A stretch of DNA of 64,000 nt from Chromobacterium vaccinii (GTDB lineage: Bacteria > Pseudomonadota > Gammaproteobacteria > Burkholderiales > Chromobacteriaceae). A program made the position numbers and the translations under genes. Where the stretch lies: positions 28,602 to 92,601 of the forward strand of contig NZ_JZJL01000017.1 in assembly GCF_000971335.1 (NCBI RefSeq). Direction: 5' to 3'. Positions 8,484 through 16,459 of this stretch are shown piece after piece. The first letter of the stretch is position 1. Each line of letters starts with the position of its first letter. A model generated the notes under the pieces. That model ran no database searches. It had not been told where the DNA came from and saw only the letters and a program-made list of their open reading frames with translations.

Positions 8484-8867
8484 TCACGCCTCCGCCATTT
8501 CACCCTGGCGCTCGCGGTAGCGCTGCTGCAAAAAGGCCTTCAGCGCCATCACCGGGCTATGCTCGTCCGGCTCGCCGCTATGCAGCAACGCCAGCTCGCC
8601 CTGCTCCATCGCTTTCAACAAGGGCAGCCAGCGCGCGGGATTGTTGCCCATGTCCGCCCAGTAGATGTCGCAGAAGGTCGCCCAACGCAGCGGCTGGAAA
8701 CGCATCCAGGCCACCAATTCGTCGGTCGGCATCACCCTGGGTAGCCAGTGCCCGGCTGCCAGCGCGGAACGCGGCAACCCTCGCGGCCACTTGCTGTCCA
8801 CCAGAAACGCGCCAGCCGGCGGATTCCGGCACCCCTCCACTCTTTCCAAACGTATTTCGATTCCCAT
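8484..8867 (-). CDS. DUF488 family protein
   Basis: Small cytoplasmic protein of the DUF488 family, whose function is not established. The 127 residues show the family landmarks DSKWPRGLPRSAL near residue 24, then a WLPRVMPTDELVAWM block, a tryptophan-rich centre and ALLHSGEPDEHSPVMALKAFLQQR near the C-terminus. The ATG at 8867 follows a consensus AGGAGG six bases upstream. It is the first gene of a likely two-gene unit with the MarR regulator. In such pairs the regulator usually controls its partner, so a stress-response role is possible but only inferred. Confidence 0.8.
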   Translation of the reverse strand: MGIEIRLERVEGCRNPPAGAFLVDSKWPRGLPRSALAAGHWLPRVMPTDELVAWMRFQPLRWATFCDIYWADMGNNPARWLPLLKAMEQGELALLHSGEPDEHSPVMALKAFLQQRYRERQGEMAEA

Positions 8868-8948
8868 GATCGTTACCTCCTGTCTTGCTTTCGCATGCGC
8901 AAACCAGCTCCTCCAGCCCTAGCCGCCTACTTTAGCTTTTAATTAAAC

Positions 8949-8963
8949 TATCGTAATACGATA
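8949..8963. promoter_or_regulatory. Palindromic operator candidate for the MarR regulator
   Basis: TATCGTA-A-TACGATA is a perfect 7-1-7 palindrome 82 bases upstream of the DUF488 start in an A/T-rich promoter region. Size and symmetry fit MarR-family operators. Confidence 0.6.
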
Positions 8964-8971
8964 TATATCGG

Positions 8972-9022
8972 CAAAAAATTTTCCTCTGCGGAGCGGCCGA
9001 TCTCACGCATCGGCCGCTCCGC
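8972..9022 (-). terminator. Rho-independent terminator of the alcohol dehydrogenase gene
   Basis: A perfect 14-base-pair stem (8988-9001 with 9009-9022, loop CTCACGC) is followed on the minus strand, after a short spacer, by six T. It is the strongest terminator in the window. Confidence 0.9.
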
Positions 9023-9033
9023 CCTGTCATCGG

Positions 9034-10167
9034 CTACATCGCCGCGCGGAAAATCGAGCAGACATCCTGATGGCTGCCCTTGCGCGGATTGGTCAACCCG
9101 CAGGCATCCTTCAGAGCATTCTCAGCCAGCGTCGGGATATCCGCCTCCTTCACGCCCAGCGCGGCCAAGCCCGCCGGGATGCCGACATCGGCGGCCAAGC
9201 GCTTGATCGCGGCGATGGCGGCCTCGGCGCTGCGCGCTTTCTCTCCCAGCGCGATGGCCACATCGCCCAGCCGCTCGCCGGCGACGGCGGCATTGAAAAC
9301 CTGGACATGCGGCAGCAGCACCGCGTTGCACACGCCATGCGGCAGATCGTAGAAGCCGCCCAGCTGATGCGCCATCGCGTGCACATAGCCCAAGGAGGCG
9401 TTGTTGAAAGCCATGCCGGCCAGGAATTGCGCGTAAGCCATCTGCTCGCGCGCTTCCATGTCCTGGCCGTCCTTCACCGCGCGGCGCAGAAAGCCGGCGA
9501 TCAGCTCCACCGCCTTCAAGGCGCAGGCGTCGGTGATGGGAGTGGCGATGGTGGACACATAGGCCTCCACCGCATGGGTCAGCGCGTCCATGCCGGTGGC
9601 CGCCGTCAACGCGGCAGGCATGCCGGCCATGGTTTCCGGATCGTTGACCGACAGAATGGGGGTGGTGTGCTTGTCGACGATGGCCATTTTGATGTGGCGC
9701 GACTCGTCGGTGATGATGCAGAAGCGGGTCATTTCGGACGCCGTGCCGGCGGTGGTGTTGATCGCCACCAGCGGCAGTTGCGGCTTGGCCGACTTGTCCA
9801 CGCCTTCGTAATCCTGGATCTTGCCGCCGTTCACCGCCACCAGCGCGATGCCCTTGGCGCAATCGTGCGGCGAGCCGCCGCCCAGCGACACCACCACGTC
9901 GCACTGTTTTTCCCGCAGCAGCGCGAGGCCGGCGTTTACGTTGGCGCAGCTGGGGTTGGGATGGACGCCGTCGAAGATCACCGGCTCGATATCGACCGCG
10001 CCCAGCATTTCGGCGACTTTACCCGCCAAACCTGCTTTGACCAGGCCCTGGTCGGTGACGATCAGCGCGCGGCGGAAGCCGTGGCCGCGCATGGCGTCGA
10101 CCGCCTGTCGCAGACAGCCCGCGCCCATCAGGTTCAGCGAGGGGATGAAGAAAGCGCTTGTGCTCAT
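9034..10167 (-). CDS. Iron-containing alcohol dehydrogenase
   Basis: NAD(P)-dependent group III alcohol dehydrogenase, 377 residues. The nucleotide-binding [11 protein letters not shown] lies near residue 97. The metal ligands follow the family pattern: Asp and His in [11 protein letters not shown], and two further His in [19 protein letters not shown]. The ATG at 10167 has GGAG upstream and the gene ends in a very strong terminator. Length and motifs match the FucO/YiaY/methanol-dehydrogenase group. Which alcohol is the natural substrate cannot be told. The next gene upstream on the same strand (MarC) is 113 bases away and functionally unrelated. Confidence 0.92.
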   Translation of the reverse strand: MSTSAFFIPSLNLMGAGCLRQAVDAMRGHGFRRALIVTDQGLVKAGLAGKVAEMLGAVDIEPVIFDGVHPNPSCANVNAGLALLREKQCDVVVSLGGGSPHDCAKGIALVAVNGGKIQDYEGVDKSAKPQLPLVAINTTAGTASEMTRFCIITDESRHIKMAIVDKHTTPILSVNDPETMAGMPAALTAATGMDALTHAVEAYVSTIATPITDACALKAVELIAGFLRRAVKDGQDMEAREQMAYAQFLAGMAFNNASLGYVHAMAHQLGGFYDLPHGVCNAVLLPHVQVFNAAVAGERLGDVAIALGEKARSAEAAIAAIKRLAADVGIPAGLAALGVKEADIPTLAENALKDACGLTNPRKGSHQDVCSIFRAAM

Positions 10168-10280
10168 GTCCGTCTCCAGTCAGTGGATTGCCATTGAACA
10201 CAGTCTGCCGCCTTCTCCCTTCGTCAACCTTGCCTCAAGTCAATAAATGCCGGCCCGGCGGCACGCGGATGGAATGCCGA

Positions 10281-10982
10281 TCAATGCAGCATCGCGGCGT
10301 TGTCTCGCAGCCACTGGCTGGCCAGCTCGCCGAAGCCGTCCCACATGATCTGCACGCCCAGGCACAGCAGGATGAAGGCGGACAAGCGCAGGAACACCAC
10401 CGAGCCGGTCTGGCCCAGGTAGCGCAACAGTTTGTCGGCATTGGCGTAGCACAGGTAGACCAGCGTGCTGCACACCAGCACCGCCGTGAGACCGGCCACC
10501 GGGCTGATCACGAAGCGCACCAGGCCCTTGCCGCTGCCGGTCAGCGTGGCGCCGATGGTGATGGCCACCGACACCGAGCCCGGCCCCACGGTCAGCGGAA
10601 AGGTCAGCGGATAGAAGGCGCGTTGCTTGAGCTCGGCCTGGCTGTCCACCCTGGCCTGCTCGGTGGACGGCTGGCTGGATTCGGCCGGCGTGTCGTTCAG
10701 CATGCGCCACGCGGCGAAGGTGATCAGCAAGCCGCCTGACATCTGCACCACCGGCAGCGACACGCCGAAGAAGGACAGCACGTAGCCGCCGACGAACATG
10801 CTGCCGATCAACAGCAGCGCGCAATAAACGGCGATTCGCCGCGCCAGGTAGCGCCGCTGCTGCGGCGTGTTGCGCGCCGTCATCGAGATGAAGATGGGCA
10901 CCAGGCCGGGCGGGTTCATGATGGGCAGCAGCGCCGCCATCACGAATAGAAACTTGGTAATGAAGGTGGACAGCAACTGCAT
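10281..10982 (-). CDS. MarC-family integral membrane protein
   Basis: Inner-membrane protein of the MarC/YchE family, 233 residues with about six hydrophobic segments. Family landmarks are MNPPGLVPIFISMT near residue 22 and FPLTVGPGSVSVAITIGA near residue 129. The molecular function of MarC proteins is not settled. The original link to multidrug resistance has been withdrawn for E. coli MarC. The ATG at 10982 has a GGGGTG Shine-Dalgarno. It is separated from lysP upstream by a terminator and has no clear functional partner nearby. Confidence 0.88.
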   Translation of the reverse strand: MQLLSTFITKFLFVMAALLPIMNPPGLVPIFISMTARNTPQQRRYLARRIAVYCALLLIGSMFVGGYVLSFFGVSLPVVQMSGGLLITFAAWRMLNDTPAESSQPSTEQARVDSQAELKQRAFYPLTFPLTVGPGSVSVAITIGATLTGSGKGLVRFVISPVAGLTAVLVCSTLVYLCYANADKLLRYLGQTGSVVFLRLSAFILLCLGVQIMWDGFGELASQWLRDNAAMLH

Positions 10983-11036
10983 ACGGCACCCCGCCTGGAA
11001 GGTTTAAAATGTTGTCAGGATAGCGGATGAAACCAT

Positions 11037-11067
11037 AAAAAAAGCCCGCTTGCCAGCGGGCTTTTTC
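11037..11067 (-). terminator. Rho-independent terminator of lysP
   Basis: Stem AGCCCGCT (11043-11050) / AGCGGGCT (11055-11062) with loop TGCC has a run of seven A on one side and T on the other, so it can work in both directions. It sits 20 bases past the lysP stop. Confidence 0.85.
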
Positions 11068-11086
11068 AAGCATTTTTCCAGGCCGA

Positions 11087-12613
11087 TCACGCCTGCGCGG
11101 AAACCGGTTTGCCGCCGCGGGTTTCTTCCCGCAGCATCAAGGCGTTGCGATGCGCTTCGGCCAGCTCCACCTTATCCAGCGGCACCATGCGGGTGTTGTG
11201 CTTGACGCGGTATCCCCACCACAGCGCCACAAACAGCGGGATGCCAAGATAAGTGGCGATGACGCCGTTCCAGTCCACCTTGGCCGCGGTGAAGGCGGTG
11301 TAGTTCTGGCCCAGCATGATCAACAGGCACAAGACGAAGGCGAACACCGGACCCAGCGGGAACCACTTGGCCTTGTACGGCAGATCATCCAGGCTGTAAC
11401 CCTGCCTCACATAGGCGCGGCGGAAGCGGTAGTGGCTGATGGCCACGCCCAGCCAGGCGATGAAGCCGGTCATGCCGGACGAGTTCAGCAGCCACATATA
11501 GACCGCGTTGCTCTGGAACAGCGAGGTCAGGAAGCACAGGCAGGCCACCAGCGTGGTGGCGTACAGCGCGTTGCGCGGCACGCCGTTATCGGTCAGCTTG
11601 CCGAAGACCTTGGGCGCCATGCCGTTCTTGGCCATCGCGTACAGCATGCGGGTTGACGCGTACATGCCGGAATTGCCGGCCGACAGGATGGCGGACAGGA
11701 TCACTGCGTTCATCAGGCTGGCGGCGAAGGCCAGGCCCGCGCGGTTGAACACCAGCGTGAACGGGCTGGCGCCGACGTCCTTCATGTCGTTCTTCAGCAG
11801 CGACGGATCGTTGTGCGGCAGGATCAGGCCGATGATCAGGATGGACAGCATGTAGAACATCAGGATGCGCCAGAAAATCTGGCGCACGGCGCGCGGAATG
11901 GTGCGGCCCGGATTGGCCGATTCGCCGGCGGCGACGCCGATCAGTTCGGTGCCCTGGAAGGAAAAGCCGACCACCATGGCAACACCGACGAAGGCGGCCA
12001 GGCCGCCGACGAAGGCGCCGTCGCCCTGCATCATCACATTCAGGCCCGGCGCGATGCGGTTCGGGTTCGGCTCGGTCATGATGCCCAGAATCATCAGGAA
12101 GCCGATGACGATGAAGGCGATGATGGTGGCCACCTTCAGCATCGAGCACCAGAACTCGGCCTCGCCGAAGCCCTTCACCGAGAAGTAGTTGAGCGCGAAG
12201 ATGATGGCCAGGAAGCCGCCGCTCCACACCACGCCCGGTATGCCGGGATACCAGTAGTTCATGATGATGGCGGCCGCGGCCAGCTCCACCGCGACGGTGA
12301 TCGCCCAGTTGTACCAGTAGTTCCAGCCCTGGGCGAAGCCGAAGGCCGGGTCGACGAAGCGCGAGCCGTAAGCCTGGAAGGAGCCGGACACCGGCATGAA
12401 GGCGGCCATTTCGCCCAGACTGGTCATCAGGAAGTAAACCATCAGGCCCACCAGCGCGTAAGCCAGCAGCGCGCCGCCGGCGCCCGCGCTCGAGATGGTG
12501 GCGCCGGACGCCAGGAACAGGCCGGTGCCGATGGAGCCGCCGATGGCGATCATCGACAGGTGGCGCGCCTGCAGCGTGCGCCGCAGCTCGGGCGCGTCTT
12601 GTTTCTTGCTCAT
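11087..12613 (-). CDS. lysP: Lysine-specific permease, APC superfamily
   Basis: Inner-membrane amino-acid/proton symporter of 508 residues with about twelve membrane helices. It tracks E. coli LysP closely: LRRTLQARHLSMIAIGGSIG at residue 10, then GEMAAFMPVSGSFQAYG, GFSFQGTELIGVAAGES, SAILSAGNSGMYASTRMLY and NSSGMTGFIAWLGVAISHYR. I chose the ATG at 12613 because it matches the family N-terminus and has GTGAG upstream; the frame is open for another 25 residues without homology. The gene is isolated between terminators. I saw no lysine riboswitch in the leader. Confidence 0.93.
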   Translation of the reverse strand: MSKKQDAPELRRTLQARHLSMIAIGGSIGTGLFLASGATISSAGAGGALLAYALVGLMVYFLMTSLGEMAAFMPVSGSFQAYGSRFVDPAFGFAQGWNYWYNWAITVAVELAAAAIIMNYWYPGIPGVVWSGGFLAIIFALNYFSVKGFGEAEFWCSMLKVATIIAFIVIGFLMILGIMTEPNPNRIAPGLNVMMQGDGAFVGGLAAFVGVAMVVGFSFQGTELIGVAAGESANPGRTIPRAVRQIFWRILMFYMLSILIIGLILPHNDPSLLKNDMKDVGASPFTLVFNRAGLAFAASLMNAVILSAILSAGNSGMYASTRMLYAMAKNGMAPKVFGKLTDNGVPRNALYATTLVACLCFLTSLFQSNAVYMWLLNSSGMTGFIAWLGVAISHYRFRRAYVRQGYSLDDLPYKAKWFPLGPVFAFVLCLLIMLGQNYTAFTAAKVDWNGVIATYLGIPLFVALWWGYRVKHNTRMVPLDKVELAEAHRNALMLREETRGGKPVSAQA

Positions 12614-12861
12614 ATCCAACTCACTCTGTTGTTCTGCCGCGCGGACCGGAACCGGCGTCGCCCAGGCTCTGCGCCGGGCGGATGACAATCAAAGCGGCAA
12701 AGAATGACATCGATCGCCGGCATTGCCTAGCCCGGATTAGGCGATTTACGCAAAAAACGAAGATGTCATGTTCGGAAATGAACGCAGAACCCAGAGCAGG
12801 CAAGGCGAAGCCGGCGTCGCGGCGCGCCCTGCCGGGTCGGAAATTTCATGAGGCCGACACG

Positions 12862-14784
12862 CTACAATTCGATGCGCGCGCCCAGCTCCACCACCCGGTT
12901 GGGCGGCAGGCCGAAGTACAGCGTGGCGCTGCGTTCATTCTGCCTGAGGAAGGCGAAGACGCCGACCAGCCATCGCTTGAAGCCGCCGCTGCCCGGCGCG
13001 GCCACCAGCGTCTGCCTGCCCAGATAGTAGCTGGTGCGCAACGGTTCCAGCGGCGGCAGGCGCAGCAGCTCCGCCGCGCGCGCCATCGCCTCCGGCACGT
13101 CCGGCTCCTCCATATAGCCGTAGCTCGCCACCACCCTGGCCACGCCCTGCCCCAGCCACTGCACCGACACGCGCTCGCCGGCCGCCCGCGGCACGTCCAG
13201 CATCTGCAAAGTCAGCAGGACCGCGGTTTCATGCAGCGCCTGATTGTGTTTCAGATGGTGCAGCAGCACCGGCGGCGCGCCATCCGCGCTTTCGGACAGA
13301 AATACCCCTACGCCCGGAATCCGCATCAACGGATTCGCCTCCAGGCTGGAGAGCAAGGCCTCCACCGGCAACTGGCGGCCGCGGCTTTCATGCCGCTGCA
13401 GCCTCCGTCCGCCGAACCAGCACCCCATCATCGCGAAGACCGCCAGGCCCAGCAGCAGCGGCAGCCAGCCGCCATCCAAAAACTTGAGCACATTAGCCAG
13501 CCAGAAAGCCAGGTCGATCGCGAACAATCCTCCCGTCACCAGCGCCACCGCCCACCACGGCCAATGCCAGCGCCGGCGCGCCAGCACCGCGAACAGCACG
13601 GTGGTGATGGCCATGGTGGTGGAGACGGCCAGGCCGAAGGCCGCGGCCAGCTTGCCCGATTCGCGGAATCCCAACACCACCGCGATCGTGGCCAGCATCA
13701 AAATCCAATTCAGCAAGGGCAGGTAAATCTGGCCCTTTTGGCTGCCCGAGGTGTGCAGCACCTTCACCCTGGGGAAAAAGCCCAGCTGCACCGACTGGTG
13801 GGTCAGCGAGAACACCGCGGTGATCAGCGCCTGCGAGGCGACGATGGTGGCCAGGGTGGACAGCGCCACCATCGGGTACAGCCCCCACTCGGGCACCATG
13901 GAATAGAAGGGCCTGCCGGACAGCTGCGGGTGCGCGAGCAGCAGCGCGCCCTGCCCCAGATAGTTCAGGATCAGCGACGGCAGCGCCAGGCCATACCAGG
14001 CCAACCGGATCGGCCGCGCGCCGAAATGGCCCATGTCGGCGTACAGCGCTTCCGCGCCGGTCAGGCACAGCACCACCGCGCCCAGCGAAACGAAGCCGGC
14101 AAAGCCGTTGCGCTGGAAATACGCGATGCCGTGCCAAGGGTTGGCCGCCTGCAGAATGACCGGGTTCTGCCACAGCTGGGCCAGCCCCAGCGCGGCGATG
14201 GCCGCGAACCACGCCGCCAGTATCGGGCCGAAGGCCACCCCCACCCGGCCGGAGCCCAAAGGCTGCACCATGAACAGCAAAGCCAGGATGGCGACGGTGG
14301 CGGGCACCACATAGGCGGCCAGGGCCGGCGTCGCCACCTGCAGCCCTTCCATCGCGCTCAACACCGACACCGCCGGCGTGATCACCCCATCGCCGTACAG
14401 CATCGCCGCGCCGGCCAGGCCCAGCAACACCCAGCCCCAGGCGGCGCGCCCCTTGCCATCCGTCCGTCCGCCGGTGATCTGGGCCAACAGCGCCAGGATG
14501 CCGCCCTCGCCCCGGTTGTCGGCTCTCATCAGCACCAACACGTACTTGATGCTGACCATCAGGATCAGCGACCACAAAAATAGCGACACCACCCCTATCA
14601 CATTGTCGGGCGTCGGCCGCACACCGTGATCGCCATTGAACGCCTCCTGCAAAGCGTACAACGGGCTGGTGCCCAAATCGCCGAACACCACGCCCAGCGC
14701 CGCCAGCGCCAGCATGGCCATGGGCGGGTTCCGGCGCTTTCGGTCGGCCGCCGAAATGGCCATGCTTCTGAATGCAGCCAACAT
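12862..14784 (-). CDS. kup: Kup-type potassium uptake protein
   Basis: Low-affinity K+/H+ symporter in the inner membrane. The 640 residues show the KUP pattern: LALAALGVVFGDLGTSPLYA near residue 24, GEGGILALLAQ near 93, LYGDGVITPAVSVLSAMEGL near 127, about twelve membrane helices, then a soluble C-terminal domain of about 180 residues ending NRVVELGARIEL. I chose the ATG at 14784 because AGGAG lies five bases upstream; a longer reading from 14916 lacks a good ribosome site. Length fits the family (about 620-630). The gene is divergent from the efflux operon, sharing a 409-base intergenic region. Confidence 0.93.
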   Translation of the reverse strand: MLAAFRSMAISAADRKRRNPPMAMLALAALGVVFGDLGTSPLYALQEAFNGDHGVRPTPDNVIGVVSLFLWSLILMVSIKYVLVLMRADNRGEGGILALLAQITGGRTDGKGRAAWGWVLLGLAGAAMLYGDGVITPAVSVLSAMEGLQVATPALAAYVVPATVAILALLFMVQPLGSGRVGVAFGPILAAWFAAIAALGLAQLWQNPVILQAANPWHGIAYFQRNGFAGFVSLGAVVLCLTGAEALYADMGHFGARPIRLAWYGLALPSLILNYLGQGALLLAHPQLSGRPFYSMVPEWGLYPMVALSTLATIVASQALITAVFSLTHQSVQLGFFPRVKVLHTSGSQKGQIYLPLLNWILMLATIAVVLGFRESGKLAAAFGLAVSTTMAITTVLFAVLARRRWHWPWWAVALVTGGLFAIDLAFWLANVLKFLDGGWLPLLLGLAVFAMMGCWFGGRRLQRHESRGRQLPVEALLSSLEANPLMRIPGVGVFLSESADGAPPVLLHHLKHNQALHETAVLLTLQMLDVPRAAGERVSVQWLGQGVARVVASYGYMEEPDVPEAMARAAELLRLPPLEPLRTSYYLGRQTLVAAPGSGGFKRWLVGVFAFLRQNERSATLYFGLPPNRVVELGARIEL

Positions 14785-15193
14785 GTTTGCTCCTTGCAAC
14801 GCTATCGTCCAGGTAATTGACACTTCATTCAGCATGCTAGGGCCGCCAAAATAAAAGCCAGGTAGAGATTCCACCCGGCGCATGTAAACAAATGGTAAAA
14901 ACACCGCCCCCGCCATTCCATGGCCGGCAACTTCAGAATGTCATAGCAGCCAAAGCCTTAGCCTATCGAGCTTTTACCCTAAATTCATATTAAAAAGCGG
15001 ATGCTCGTTTTCCATTAACAATTCACAACACAAAGCCATTTCCCACTCAAACCAGGCTAATACAATGCGCTCACTCTTATACATGCATATTCAGCACTAA
15101 ATCGCTGTTTTCACACGCAAGCGCAGCACAAAGCATGTAAAAATGTCATGCTTTGCCTACAACAACACTCAACGTCCGCCCGGAGCTTTCCGC
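14785..15193. other. Divergent intergenic region between kup and the efflux operon
   Basis: No gene is seen. It is A/T-rich compared with its flanks and must hold the promoters of kup and of the Mdt-type operon. A perfect inverted repeat lies near its right end (15130-15154). Confidence 0.6.
15130..15154. promoter_or_regulatory. Inverted repeat in the leader of the efflux operon
   Basis: AAAGCATG (15130-15137) and CATGCTTT (15147-15154) form a perfect 8-9-8 inverted repeat that ends 39 bases before the chosen mdtA start. It could be a regulator site or an RNA hairpin. No efflux regulator gene lies next to it. Confidence 0.4.
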
Positions 15194-16444
15194 ATGTCCA
15201 CCGCCGCGCCAGCCCAATCCAAACGCCTGCCCCTGATCCTCATCCTGCTCGCCGCGCTGGGCGGCGGCTGGTGGTGGCACCAGCACAATCAAAGCGTCAA
15301 GGAAGCCGCCGCCCGCAACAAGGGCGCCGCGCCGATGGCGGTGGGCGTGGCCGACGTGCGGACGATGGACGCGCCCCTGCAGTTGAATGCGCTGGGCACT
15401 GTCTCTTCCACCAATACCGTGACCGTGCGCAGCCGCGTCGACGGCCAGCTGGACAAGATCCACTTCACCGAAGGCCAGCAGGTCAAGCAGGGACAGCTGT
15501 TGGCCGAGCTGGACGCCCGCCCCTACCAGGCGGCGCTGACCCAGGCCGAGGGCCAGTTGCTGCGCGACCAGGCGCTGCTGGAAAACGCCCGCCTGGATCT
15601 GGCGCGCTACAAGCAACTGGCCGGCCAGAACTCCATCTCCAAGCAGCAGGTAGACACCCAGCAGGCGCTGGTGCGACAGTACGAAGGCACGGTCAAGGTC
15701 GATCAGGGATCGGTGGCCGCCGCGCGCATCAATGTCGACTACACCCGCGTTGTCGCGCCGATCAGCGGCCGCGTCGGCCTGCGCCAGGTAGACCCGGGCA
15801 ATATCGTCCACGCCAGCGACGCCAACGGCTTGGTCACCATCACCCAGACTCAACCGATCAACGCGGTGTTCGCCGTTCCCGAAACCAGCCTGGCTTCGGT
15901 GCTGCAGGCCGCCCGCGCCGACAAGGCGCTGAAGGTCGAAGCCTGGGACCGAGACAACCGCCACAAGCTGGCTGACGGCAAATTGCTGGCGCTGGACAAT
16001 CAGCTGAACACCAGTACCGGCACCATCAACATCAAGGCCTCTTTCGCCAACGAACAGCAGCAACTGTTCCCCAACCAGTTCGTCAACATCAACCTGCAGT
16101 TGGGCGTGCGCAAGGACGCGGTGGTGGTCCCCACCGTCGCGGTGCAGCTGGGCAAGGTGGGCAGCTACGTCTACACCGTCGGCGGCGACTCCACCGTCAG
16201 CATCGCCAAGGTCAGGACCGGTCCGGTGTCCGGCAGCGACACCATCATCGAGAACGGCCTGAAACCCGGCCAGCGCGTGGTGATAGACGGCGTGGACAAG
16301 CTACGCAACGGCGCCCAGGTCAAGGTGATAGACCGCGCCGCACAGGCGCGCGAAGCCGCCTCGGCCGCCTCCGGCGAGGCCAAGGGACAGAAAAAGCACG
16401 GCGCGGGCGCCTGGGGCAAGAAACACGCCTCAGCGGCCAACTAA
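15194..16444 (+). CDS. mdtA: RND efflux periplasmic adaptor (MdtA type)
   Basis: Membrane-fusion protein linking the inner-membrane RND pumps to the outer-membrane channel. The 416 residues have an N-terminal membrane anchor (LPLILILLAALGGGWWW), a lipoyl/barrel-sandwich domain with TVTVRSRVDGQLDKIHF and the typical LAELDARPYQAAL, a helical hairpin, the second lipoyl half GRVGLRQVDPGNIV, a beta-barrel domain and a charged Ala/Lys-rich tail. The start at 15194 has GGAG upstream; an upstream ATG at 15143 adds 17 residues without a ribosome site. It is the first gene of a four-gene operon, with 15 bases to the next gene. Confidence 0.9.
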   Translation: MSTAAPAQSKRLPLILILLAALGGGWWWHQHNQSVKEAAARNKGAAPMAVGVADVRTMDAPLQLNALGTVSSTNTVTVRSRVDGQLDKIHFTEGQQVKQGQLLAELDARPYQAALTQAEGQLLRDQALLENARLDLARYKQLAGQNSISKQQVDTQQALVRQYEGTVKVDQGSVAAARINVDYTRVVAPISGRVGLRQVDPGNIVHASDANGLVTITQTQPINAVFAVPETSLASVLQAARADKALKVEAWDRDNRHKLADGKLLALDNQLNTSTGTINIKASFANEQQQLFPNQFVNINLQLGVRKDAVVVPTVAVQLGKVGSYVYTVGGDSTVSIAKVRTGPVSGSDTIIENGLKPGQRVVIDGVDKLRNGAQVKVIDRAAQAREAASAASGEAKGQKKHGAGAWGKKHASAAN

Positions 16445-16459
16445 ACGGGAGGACTGCGC

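Noticed and set aside
12614..12861. Possible lysine riboswitch in front of lysP
   Set aside because: The leader shows no recognisable five-helix lysine aptamer or its conserved core, and no terminator hairpin before the start codon.
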